Source: Lottia gigantea (Eukaryota; Mollusca; Gastropoda; Lottiidae). Taken from it: a DNA stretch of 64,000 nucleotides. Where the stretch lies: assembly GCF_000327385.1 (NCBI RefSeq), contig NW_008710145.1, positions 1,206,915 to 1,270,914 on the forward strand. Direction: 5' to 3'. The notes under the pieces are model-generated. The model did not search any database. It was not told the origin of the DNA and was given only the letters and a program-made list of their open reading frames with translations. Both the position numbers and the translations under genes were made by a program. Of the stretch, positions 1-11,700 are shown piece after piece (the stretch's first letter is position 1; every line of letters starts with the position of its first letter).

Positions 1-345
1 GATTAGCTATTTTGTACATTTGTGAGCCAGGACGTGTAGGCTAATCGGTGCATTTGTGAGACAGTTTACCTAAACTGATTGGGCTAATCGACCTAACCGT
101 CAATTACTGCAATGAGGTGGTTAGGCGATTCGATTAGGTGTCACGTCATTGGTAATTTTTACTATTGGCTAATTTGATCAATGTTGTCTATATAAACATA
201 GATGTCATTGGCTAATATTAATAGACAACCTTTTGTTGATAGTGCAGTCAGCTATATTGCCTAATCGCTGGTATCACATTTGTGGGCCACTGCAAATCGA
301 ACCTAATCGTACTAGCAAATCGAAACCTAATCGAATCAGGTGACA
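1..345. repeat. CTAATCG-rich repetitive segment at window edge
   Basis: The motif CTAATCG and its complement recur many times. The phrase CATTTGTGAG/GG CC occurs near 17, 50 and 277 in slightly different forms. GATTCGATTAGGT near 127-139 is matched in inverted orientation by ACCTAATCGAATC near 327-339, giving a foldback of about 200 bp. This looks like a decayed short inverted-repeat element lying where the first exon or first intron of EXOSC1 should be. I see no open frame resembling the EXOSC1 N-terminus here. Confidence 0.5.
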
Positions 346-405
346 AAAACGACTCTTGTGTTGGACTTGTTCTTGTTTGGTACTATGTTATATTTATCTT
401 TGAAG

Positions 406-2125
406 GTCAGCGTATATTGAGAACAGATGATGATCATATCAGTGGAAATGGAACTTATACAAGAAATGGTTATATATATTCTACTTTAGTTGGTTATGTT
501 TTTACTCAGACTAATGATGATGGAAAGGTAAAAATTGTTGAGTTTAGTTAGTTTTAATACTAAAAATGAAAGTAGCTAAAATCAATCATTTTTCACATTA
601 ACAAAGTATGTTTATCTTATGCTTATCTGCTTTAGGGGTCACAGAATTAACATTTCTTGAATGATGATGCACAAATTTAAATGGATCTTAGGTCATCTTT
701 TTTGTTGCATTTTTTTTCAGACAATTGTTGAAGTCAGATCATCCAAAACACAAAACGTAGTTCCTAGTGAAGATGATATAGTTACTGCCAGGGTTGGTTC
801 TCTTTAAACATATATTATTTTTAAGATTATTAATGATCTTGATTGCATTGTATTGATAAAGTATACATGTAGACTTGTAATTATAAAACATAATTTATGA
901 GTTTTCTATGAGAGAACCTTTTACTATTTTGTTGTATTTTTAGGTCACCAATGTAAATGCCAGATTTTGTAAATGTTCTATTTTGAGTATTGGCAAAACC
1001 AAATTACAAGAACCCTTTCGTGGAACTTTGAGGTAGGTAGGAGGCATGCTGCTATGTGGTTCAAACATATTTCCTAGATAAGGTTCTTATAGTTCCTGTA
1101 CTATTATCCACCCCATTCAAGTAATACTTTATCAGATTATGATATCAGTATGCAAATACACATAAAAAGGCTGAAAAATATATTTTGAATCTGTCAAGGT
1201 AGAATTTTAGAAGAAATATTATTCAGAAACACACAATTCCATGTTCAGTTCATAAGTTTGAGCCTTCAAATCCATGTGTTTCCAGAATTATCTACGTTTA
1301 AAAGACGAATCCTCTTTTATTAAGACACTGCAATTTATAGAAAAGACATCTATAGAAATAGAAGACATTCATAGTTTGAGATATATTTGTATTTTTCTAG
1401 TACTTCTCCAGACTATTTACATATATTCACGACTCAAATCAAACTCCCAATATGGTGCAATTGTCTCTTTAATTTTCTTTGTAATTTACAGAAAAGAAGA
1501 TGTGAGAGCAACAGAAAAAGACAAGGTTGAAATGTATAAATGTTTTAGACCTGGTGATATCATAGCAGCTCAAGTTGTATCCTTTAAAAAACAATATTTA
1601 GAATCACACTCTGTCTCGAGTTGTATTTACTCCATTGTGATCAAGAATTATCTTCCTTGACAAATGTTTATCAGTTATCTTTAGGTGATGCACAATCTTA
1701 TTTACTGAGTACCAGTGAAAATGAATTAGGAGTTGTCATAGCAACTAGTGAAACAGGTATAATAAAGTTTTGTTTCTAATTCATAATCTTGGCAAGAAAA
1801 ATGTAGTAAAATATCTGATGCGGAGATTTTACACTTAGTCGCGTGGATGATAAAAATCAAACAATTCACTTTCTTAGTTGCTGTTATTTTTTTATACTCT
1901 TGTTCAACATGACTGTCAAATACAGCCAAATAAACATCTAGTCACAATGATAAAACCATTATCAAGTTACCACAAATAATAGTAATATAGTTGAAACTTG
2001 CTATATTTTCAGGTGGTACTATGGTTCCTATAAGTTGGTGTAAAATGCAATGTACTAAAACTTTATCAGAAGAATTCAGAAAAGTTGCCAAAGTTCAACC
2101 ACAGTTTATAGAATATTCCTCTTGA
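406..2125 (+). CDS. EXOSC1: Exosome complex component CSL4 (EXOSC1), 5' exon missing
   Basis: CSL4 is one of the S1/KH cap proteins on the nine-subunit ring of the RNA exosome, which feeds RNA to the 3'-5' nucleases in nucleus and cytoplasm. Exons read 406-527, 721-792, 944-1032, 1492-1576, 1675-1756 and 2013-2125, all with AG/GT borders and continuous phase. The first visible exon gives GQRILRTDDD and SGNGTYTRNGYIYS, matching the N-terminal barrel. The S1 part reads through EPFRGTLRKEDVRATEKDKV and CFRPGDIIAAQV, close to human CSL4. The end reads MVPISWCKMQC then EEFRKVAKVQPQFIEYSS and stop TGA. The start codon and about ten residues are absent, so the first exon lies either left of the window or within the repeat at 1-345 in a form I cannot see. 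A poly(A) signal follows 34 bases after the stop. Confidence 0.95.
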
Positions 2126-2158
2126 TATTCGTTTTTTTCTCATCACTTTTTATTTCAT

Positions 2159-2164
2159 AATAAA
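2159..2164 (+). promoter_or_regulatory. Poly(A) signal of EXOSC1
   Basis: AATAAA lies 34 bases after the EXOSC1 stop codon. A TTTATT, which is AATAAA on the other strand, lies about 10 bases upstream. The convergent VPS72 transcript could therefore end in the same short stretch. Confidence 0.6.
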
Positions 2165-2535
2165 ACAACTTCAAGTTTGCTGAGTAATTTGTTTTTATTT
2201 TGTACATTCTGTCAACTTGGCAGTGAGTTCAGGGTTAAGTTTTGTTGGCTGTAATAAGTAGCCACATACAGGGACATTTTCAAATCTTTACTCCATACAG
2301 TCTAGGTTTTAAACATAGAAAAATAGATGATATTATCAGACCTGATGTTGACTGCTACCACATTATAATGTGGGCGTATAATAAAATCATAAAAACCATT
2401 CATCATGGCTCTCCACATCAATATGAATTCACATGGAACAAATATTTTCTATTAGAGGTGAATCATTTCAAACAATCTCAATTCAAACTTTCTCAACACT
2501 AGTAATAGGTTCCGTAACTGCACACAAATACATTT

Positions 2536-5103
2536 TCATCCATTAGCAGCAACTGTATTATTTGTCTTTGGTTCTGGAGCAGATTTGGTTCGTTTATGAG
2601 CCACTTCACATTGTTGAGCATAAGCTTCACGAATACATTTAAAGGCATATAATGTAGCATAAGGAGTTTGGGTTATAGGGTCAAAATATTTAGCTGGTAA
2701 TTTAGTCACTGGACAAATTTGTTTTTGAACTGGTTTTTGTTTTTTCTGAGGGAAAAAATCATGGTAGACATGATCTTCTGTAAAAGTTATAAAAGTTCTA
2801 GAACATTTATCATCAGTTTCCATATCTTCTAATTTCTTTACTGCTTCATTTGATCTGAAATTAAGAATGAAACAAATCAGTATAAATTCATTATATTATG
2901 ATGAGGGTGTGAGAATCACATTGAAAGTACCAATAATAATTGTCTTATTTATAGAGATAAGCATTGTATTTCTATTACAAATTATTCTAATTTAACTGAA
3001 AAGTTGGGTACATTCAGCACACACCAAATCAAATGATTCTTGAAGATTTCTGTTCACAAATGGTATCATATTTGTAAGAATGGTCAATGAAAGCCTTGCA
3101 TTAACTTCTTACCCTTCCCCATCCACAATAATATCCGGTTCATAATCTTCTAAATTAGGCATAATAACAGACTGATATCTTATAATAGGTCCTTTAAACA
3201 CTTGTTTCTGTATTTTACTTTTTTTCTTCTCCAATTCCAGTTTATAGTAGTTTTCTGAGAAAAAATAATAATGATGAGATTTAATGATGTTAAAAACATT
3301 ATCACTTAGCTATCAAACTAAGATGTGATCTTAACTGCAGTTATATTTGAACCCTGGTTGATGCTTTTCTTATCTTGCATTTTTATTTTTAAAAATCTAG
3401 AGTCTGTCTTACCTAAGCTCTTTAAATTTTCTTTTTCTGTTCTTTTAGCTTCAGCTAATAATTCTTCCTGCGTCAACCTTCTTACTTCAGGCACATTTTT
3501 TCTTGCTGCCATTTCCTTCATCATTTTACTCTTTTCTTCCCTTTGTTTTTCTCTCTTAGCTGTAGCCTGAGATTTTACTGCTGTGGCAGCTCGTCTTGAT
3601 TTTCTTTCCATTACTGAAGATAACAAAAAAATGAACATATAGACATGATGAGATTCATCTACAGATACGTCAACAACTATGCAAACCAGAGAATTGACTA
3701 TATCACTAAAGGATAATGTCTAAAAACTGGAGAAAGAAAAAGCTTGTTTATTTCTAATGTAAATCAAAGATATTTGCTCGTAGGCTTTTATATAATTATG
3801 TCAATTAAACTGTTTAAATGTTTTTATTATCAAGTTCATCAAAGAATAAGTACCAGTAGCATGGATCATTTTAAACATTAAATCTGCCAACATTTCATTC
3901 AATATTTCATGTTTTACTAAATTCTTAAAATTTACTACCATACCAGTACTCATTTTTACTTACAGGGTGAAGTTTGATAAATCTGTATAGATGATCTCTC
4001 AGCTTTAGGTTTAGGTTCCTTCTTTTCTTTCTTAACTTCAGATTTCTTTTCTTGGGGCTTAGCTGGCTTCTTTTCTTTAGGTTCCTTGAAAAATCAGTTT
4101 AGAAATATATAGGGATATTAATGGCTAGAGGTTAGGGAGGTTGAAAGGTAACAAGTTATTATTCAAGTATAAGCTTACATTGTATTCTTCAAAAACTAAA
4201 AAGAATCATTGTACTGTATTAGCTTAGAGTTAAGTAAATAGTACATTTCTGTGTGTACTAATTTAATACAGTAGTCAATCAATATTCCTTAAAATTTGTT
4301 GAAAATGGGTTCTATATGTAATCCACCAAATTGTATATACTGGTACCTTATAAACACCAGTAGTAGTTTTCTTTTTCTTCGGTTCATCATCTTCCATATC
4401 ACTTTTAACTTCATCATTCTCATCAATATCAAAATCAGAATCAATCATATCATCAGAATCAGACTTGTTAGAATCATAATCTATATCTTCACCTTCCTGA
4501 AACAGATCACAATTATTATGATAAATATCTAAGACAGCATAAAACCAAAACCTGCACATAATGCAGAACCTTTTAAGGCATGGAGTGGTTACTCCCAATT
4601 TCCATTCCAGGGAAACAGTTCTTATATTACTGTTGAGCCTCTATCTCCGTCAGATGGCTACGGAGCCCCTTAAGTGCAATTTTCAACACTTTTTATTATT
4701 AATTCGTTTAAACGAATTAATTTTTTCGTCTATTTCGTTGAAATAAATTAATTAACCCATCTTTGTATTTCGTTTAAACGAAATAATAAATAAATATGAT
4801 TACAATTGCGCCTTAGGGGCTCCGTAGATGGCAGTCTTTGAAGAATATTTGAAATTTCAACACCCAAATTAGCTTATTTTGAAGATAAAATCTTTATGAA
4901 ATGTTCATCTGCATCTATATATTGTCTTGGAGGTTTACCTCATTAAAACCACCATAAGTTGTTTGATAAAATTCATCTTCCTCTTCATCATTCAGTAATT
5001 TAGCCATTTTACTGCCAGCATTGCTACGTTTTTCTCTGGTCTTTGCCAGATATTCAACCTCTTCTTCCTCACCACTACTACCGGTACTGCTTCCTTCAGA
5101 CAT
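2536..5103 (-). CDS. VPS72: VPS72/YL1, H2A.Z chaperone subunit of SRCAP and TIP60 complexes
   Basis: YL1 binds H2A.Z-H2B and delivers it to the SRCAP (SWR1-type) remodeller; it is also a TIP60 complex subunit. Six coding exons in transcription order: 5103-4939, 4496-4347, 4084-3964, 3613-3413, 3254-3113, 2854-2536. Phases join cleanly and give 365 aa, against about 364 in human. The H2A.Z-binding N-terminus shows EEEDEFYQTTYGGFNE followed by an acidic run with DSDFDIDENDE. A Lys-rich linker follows (EKKPAKPQEKKSEV), then LTQEELLAEAKRTEKENLKS, then GPIIRYQSV. The YL1 C-terminal domain reads ICPVTKLPAKYFDP and YATLYAFKCIREAY. The start used is the ATG at 5103-5101. Relative to human it adds about 30 residues before the EEEDEFY core, and an upstream in-frame ATG reached by splicing is possible (see findings). 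A short inverted-repeat element sits in intron 1. Confidence 0.96.
4658..4826. mobile_element. MITE in VPS72 intron 1, with two GTTTAAAC-centred palindromes
   Basis: The ends are inverted repeats of about 24 bp: CTACGGAGCCCCTTAAGTGC on the left, and the complement CTACGGAGCCCCTAAGGCGC read inward from the right. ATGG abuts both outer ends and may be the target duplication. Inside are two copies of the perfect 14-bp palindrome TTCGTTTAAACGAA at 4703-4716 and 4769-4782. At 169 bp with no coding capacity, it fits a non-autonomous DNA transposon. Superfamily not assigned. Confidence 0.7.
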
Positions 5104-6770
5104 TTTGACTAGTTTTCTTTGGCTTAAACCGGATCTAAAATAATATCCTTAAAATACATTCATAGGTTGATTTCAAAATATCTGAGGGCATTCTGACCAC
5201 TTTCACGGCAGAATTAAAGTAGGCCCTACTATTTCAACAAGGAACTTCAGACTAACTGAAGTGTTGTGAGTGTTGTGTTATCTTGGCTGATCAAAAATAT
5301 TAGTAACTAATGCCAAAGCATTCAATAACTGTGATAGAAATATAATATCCAATAACTATGAGGCATATGATATGTCTGGCATATCACGTCTGAAGTTTGC
5401 AAATCACAGACACAAATTCATCAGTTCATGAAAAACAGACCAAAGAGTATTCTAGTGATCACACAATTTTGCTAGTAGGCCTAATTTCAAATCAATTAAA
5501 TAACATGTTTCCTATAAAACTGGAGACATTACATTACCAGGAAAATCTTTTGTTTTCTACTTGATTTTTTTGTAACCCGAAGCAGCCATTGGCTCCGAAA
5601 AATTTTTTCTTGAAAGATATATGTAAATGAAAACGAAAATATGTTGCATGTCTTCGAAATAAAATATCATTTATCAGGTATAAATTAAAATAAACTCTTT
5701 TTCTTTTAAAGAAAACATCACAAGTGATGAATTATGATTATTACTCGTCCATCATTAAGGTTTTTTCTTTTTATAATTCCCTTCAAAAGTCCTTTGATGA
5801 AACATCGGAGAAATGATAAATCATTTATTTTCCAGTTTAACTCTATTTAGATCTACGTCTTGCATTTAGTTATTCGATATTATATACCTGCAGTCTAATA
5901 TTAGTCTTTTGCGTTTGCTTCCCTCCAGAACGTCATAATTGTTGAGGAAAGCTCTGTATATTAGATTGCCTTTTAATTGAGTATACTTGCATGTACCATA
6001 TTGCTTAATTTATCATAAAGATCTTTAGATTCTCAATATACATGTATATGGAATTCTGTTGACAATGCAATTAAATTGAAATTAAATTAATAAAACCAGT
6101 TTTCTGATATTGTCAATTATAACCAAACACATGATTTCCAACCTGTCAAATTTTGTATAGTAGTAGGCTAGTAAAGCCAATAATTATTTTGTGATATCTC
6201 TTTAATACTATGGTGTTTGATCTTCTGCTGATTTAATTGGGATCGGAGACTAGAGATTAGGGTGGTTGAAGTTGTCATTCAACAGAACTCACTGGCGCAG
6301 AATTAAAGGAGTGTTTATTAATGTTAAGGCTAATATGGTAAAATGGAAACTTACTGATAATTGGGCTTTAGTGATATATGATATGTGTGTCCAACAAAGT
6401 GCAAGCCCCAAAAAATAAATGATGAAATTTTTGGTGTTATTTCTCCTTTAGTGGTTAACCATTTTTACAACATGTACAACCCAAGCTTCTCAACATAGGT
6501 AATGTTTACATCATCGTCAGGCTTGTAACTGACCACAGATAATAGTTAACAGATAGGAGTCTGATTGGACTGCAGTAATGAAAATATGGTGGGCGGAAGG
6601 AATTGTGTCCATTTTGATTGTAAACAAGGGGGTGTGTTCATTAACTTCTCATATATAGAGAATCATAAGTTTCACACGACTCGTGTACACAATATGATCT
6701 GTTTCTTGACAATCAATTACAATGGGCTATAATAACAATATAATAACAAAGAAACAACTTTTTCGAATTT
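5104..6770. other. 5' flank of VPS72 and spacer; possible upstream leader exon
   Basis: Between the VPS72 start and the probable end of the rhotekin 3' UTR I see no conserved coding exon. On the minus strand, 5589-5560 could encode a 10-codon leader beginning MAASGYKKIK. It could splice to an acceptor near 5136, in frame with the VPS72 start through GLSQRKLVK. The donor is weak, so this segment may simply be 5' UTR. The rest (about 5700-6750) is AT-rich and shows nothing I can name. Confidence 0.35.
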
Positions 6771-8704
6771 TTTATTGTCAAAATAAACAATATTGACAAA
6801 ACATATTTGGTAGATTCTATTACACTCAATGATAAGCTTTAAACAATGTTTAATGTTAGATACACAAATAATGAAATGATTGAAGCAGTTAGTCAGGATA
6901 GAATGTTACCAATATCAAAACAGTATGTGAAATTAAAAACTTTCCTATGACTAGAGAAACCTGAACCTGAATTACTCTTATCTTGAATATTAGTTATAGA
7001 GTTAACAAAGCCATTCAAATGTTAATCCATTATACAAAATCATAACTAATCCATATCTTTTTATTGAGACCAGCAGAGTAAAAAGAAAATTATATAAGAC
7101 CAACTGTAGAAGTTTGAAAATTGCATTTTCATCCAAGAGTGAAATTAAAAATGAATGAAGGAACATGATTTTGTAAACAGTGGATTTTCCCCACTAAAAA
7201 TGATTCATGTATAATATTTTGAGTTTAGTGAATGTTGTAGGGAAATGAGCAAGGCAGGTTTTGTTTAAATACCAGTATTATTTTAAATAGTGCTAAATAG
7301 TCAGAAACATCAAAACTAGATTATACAATATAGATAATTACTGGAGCTCTGAATGGTCAAACAATTACAAAACAAGATCAGCAATTCACAGTATTAGTCT
7401 ACATAAAGTTATGATGTTTCTGACAAAATAGCTGTTGAATTCTTCTGACTTCCTCCAATTGTAAGATGGTTAATAAAATATTTTTTTCACTTTGAGGCTA
7501 AAGGGGTGATAGTCACTAGTGTAAAATATCCACAATGCAAGACCTTTGAGCCATGCCCCTAACCTACTGAAATCAGTTGAAAGAATATAACAAGCAGGCT
7601 TCATTCATATAACCATCAGAAACCTGGTAGAACTCAGAAGAATTCTAGGTTATATAACAATTAACAATCATCATTATAAAATTATTACCATCTAAAACTA
7701 CATAATTTACATATCTACACTTTCATAAAGATCAATTTCATGTTTTTCTAAAATGTTTTGTCATTTTGAACCTTTATTTGGTGCCATGTCTGAGCTAAAT
7801 CCTCAAATAATATTTCTATTCAATTAACTAAGAAATATTCTATTTTCCTTTCAAATTCTTTTCATTCTTGTTAAACATGGTTTGGCGCCATAGTTACAAC
7901 ATCATTTTGAGATCTTCACAATACATTAGACAAGACCTTCTCAAATAGGTACTAAGTCTTACATAGTGGCTATGAGGCTTATGAAAAAAAAACACCAAAA
8001 GACTCCTCTTTACATAATATAGATAACATGTAAGTATGTAAGCCTCAGCTTTATCATTTTTAAACATGAAACTTCTTTTTTGGCAACAATACATAGATGA
8101 AACTAGTTGTAAATATTAACAGCTGATTCTAACAGGTATATTATTAAACACATAATTTAACAGCAATATTAACAAATAGCCAGACCTATATAACTATCAT
8201 TAATGTTAAATTATGCTTTTCATTAAAAACTTAACCTTGCTAAAATTTTAATGATGTTAAAATCTGACGTAATATTTATTCAATTTTACATCAATTTCTT
8301 CTATTTACATTATGAATAATTATGATGTATTAAAAAAAATGAAAACAAAAAATAAATCCCTCTATCAAAATCGGTTGGTCAATAATGAATAAAAAAACGC
8401 AGCAACTTAAAATATTTGATTGTTAATGTGTAAAAAGCATGATCTTGAAATATAAGACAAAAACAAAAGAAACATAAGATTTGAGAGTTGTCTGACCCTG
8501 AAATTTTGTGAGCACTTTCAAATTGCATTTGGATATCCTTAAGAATTCTGCATTGTATGTAATAAAAACCCCTTGAAAATAAAATCATGTTATTTGAGAC
8601 AGTCTGAGTCAAGTCTCAGAAACTAAAAGTTGAGATAAAGAGAGAAATAAGTTACTATAGAACTATACAATGAAATAATAATAATAATAATGGTAATAAT
8701 AGGA
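6771..8704 (-). other. Probable rhotekin 3' UTR
   Basis: About 1.9 kb follow the rhotekin stop codon without conserved coding sequence. TTTATT at 6771-6776 is AATAAA on the minus strand and is a plausible poly(A) signal. The tract is AT-rich, with a short AAT run near 8673-8699 just downstream of the stop. UTR length is inferred only from the absence of other features; an earlier poly(A) site is possible. Confidence 0.4.
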
Positions 8705-11700
8705 CTAGCTAGTTGAATGTTGACGCATCGTTTCACTACCACGTATTTCCTTTTGTTCACCCATCAATGTATTTAACATTTTATTGAGTTGATCATCTTC
8801 TACTTTGATATCTACTAAACTACTTCGTTTCTTGGGTTCTGAAATCAAATTACAGTAGATATTAGGGGTGAGACACTAGCTTTTAGATTTAAGACAATAA
8901 AATCTTGGTACAGTAACACTAGAAAAGTTCATACAATCCATTATTGTGGGACTTTGCTTTTTTTTTTTTTTTTTTTGAAATTTACACACCTTCCTGAGCT
9001 CAGACTACAATAGTTGCAGCAACTATTCAACATTAACGGACCTTAGATATAGGCGACGATGTGCATAAATATATTTTGGAACTTTTTTGTGTAACCGGAA
9101 GTGCCACAGTTCAATATGTGCAAAAATAGGAAATCGGCTCTAGAAGTCGCATTTCTAGGTTGATTTTCTTAGGGTTTGCACTTTTGAAATCTACTCGCAA
9201 GATCTGAAATGATAGCATTTAAAAAATTCGAAAATTTGTCGCAGACATTTTTTGGAAAAATTTTGCAATTTTTTGCTAAAGTTCACTAAAGTCAGCAAAA
9301 AAATACATTCAAATTTTTTGCATTACTTCCGGTTTAGACAGGAAATTGATTTAAACTTCCGGTTGGTAACTTCCGGTGTAATTGAAATAGGTCAATGGAA
9401 TTTAGGCTGATGGATAGCCCAACCAAAGACAAAAAAACGAAGAAAAAAAAATCCGGACCGGAAGTAATACTTTGGCTGCCATATTGATATGACCGACTTT
9501 TGTAAAACTCAAAATGGGGCCTCGGGGTAAAGATGGATGTGCGTAATTTTGATGTATATGTAAATTTTAATCGATTTCACAAAAAACTGTGAGAGCCGAT
9601 TTTTGAATTTCGCTTTTGCTTTTTTGCAACTTCCGGTTGAAATTTTTATTAATTTATGTAATTTTTATCTGGTGACCTTGACTTTTGATAACCTTGACCT
9701 TTATAAGGCCAAAGGTCATTGACCTTGGCTATCAGTTGATACTTTGACATTTGGCCTCTGACATGTACTTCCAGTTTTATAGCTGTCCGAAAACAGCCAA
9801 ATTCGCAACTTTGGACTATTCTAGCACGTGACCTAATTAACCTAGAGAGTTAATTTTTTCGGATTCTTAATGTGCTTTTCATGCTCTTTCCAGTGATATA
9901 TAACAATCGTTTTTTAAGCAAAATTGAAATTCGTGAATTTTTCATATTTGAGTTTTTTTTTACAATATTTGTGTCTCTTTGAGCTATGTGTATGTATATC
10001 TTATGACCTATTTGATGTACAACATTGAAACTCGGAACACAACAAGACAATTTGAATATCAATTAACCTATGATAAAAAATTTGAGGTGGGCGTGGCACA
10101 TCCAGGTTGAATTACTAATTGTTTTCTATTTTGACCTTTATTGACATTTGTTGACCTATATCTTTTGACCTGTATGATGTAGAAGCTTTAAATTTCGAAC
10201 ACAACATAACATTTCAGAATATCAATTAACCTATGCAAAAAGAATTGAGGTGGGCGTGGTACATCCGGGTTAAATTACTCATTATTGACATTTTTGGCAA
10301 GGGACATAACTCGCAGCGTATACATTTGTTCAAAATGGAACTTTGCATACATTTACTTCATCTGCTGAGCCACGTTGTCTTAGAAGTTCGATTGTTTTAG
10401 CTTTATAGTTCAAAAAAAGGAACAGGTTTTGAAAATTCAAAATTTTAAATTTTTGACCTTGACCTATTTTGACCCCGACTTTTGTAGGATCAAAGGTCAT
10501 TCACATTGGCTATCTATTATACTTTTATATTTGCTGTCCTATCTCAACTTCCGGTTTTATAGTCGTATATATTTCAAAATTTTGATGACTTGTATCTCGT
10601 GACGTTGACCTTTGTTGACCGTCTCCTTTTCAATGTCAAATGTCATTGACCTTGGCTATCTTCTGATACTTTCATTTGTGAGGTCTGTCTACTTCCGGTA
10701 TAACAATCTTCCAAAGAATCAAAACTACTCAACTTTAGACTGTTCTTGCACGTGATGTAATTATCGTAGAAGGTTGATTTTTTCAGAGTCTTTTGCATTT
10801 TGCTACATTTGCAAAGTCCCACGTGTGGCTCTAGTATCTTATTGTTTTTCCAATTTCTAAATATAGAATCACAAAGCCAAACAGACTTAATGTAGATTTA
10901 GATGCTCAATGTTTAGACAATCAACTTGCTAAGTTTAATTAAAATCTTATCCAATGCTATATTATTTAACTCTATATTTTGACTGAATAAAAGATGTAAA
11001 ATCTAGTTACCTATTAAAGGAGTATCATCATATATTGAACTTTTACGTTGAAACCCTGATGACCTTCTAACGGAAGACTGTTTAACATCCATCTGATAAT
11101 CTACGGCATGTTTCCATAATGCTACAAAATAAATAACATAAAATTATGAAAAAATAAATGATGAGTTGTGTGAGGTTTCCTCTTACTGCAAACGGCATTG
11201 TTATCTCTGATAGAGATCGATCAGCTATTCACTACTACAAGACAAGTATATATAATATTCTATTATAAGATAAGTATATACAATGTACTATTATAAGATA
11301 AGTATATATAATATTCTATTATAAGATAAGTATATATAATGTACTATTATAAGATGAGTATATATAATGTACTATTATAAGATGAGTATATATAACGTAC
11401 TATTATAAGATGAGTATATATATAATATTCTATTATAAGATAAGTATATATAATGTACTATTATAAGATAAGTATATATAATATTCTATTATAAGATAAG
11501 TATATATAATGTACTATTATAAGATAAGTATATATAATATTCTATTATAAGATAAGTATATATAATGTACTATTATAAGATAAGTATATATAATATTCTA
11601 TTATAAGATAAGTATATATAATGTACTATTATAAGATAAGTATATATAATATTCTATTATAAGATAAGTATATATAATGTACTATTATAAGATAAGTATA

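Noticed and set aside
3325-3570. Plus-strand hydrophobic frame resembling a membrane protein.
   Set aside because: It is antisense to the Lys/Glu-rich VPS72 exon at 3413-3613, which produces Leu/Phe-rich complements.
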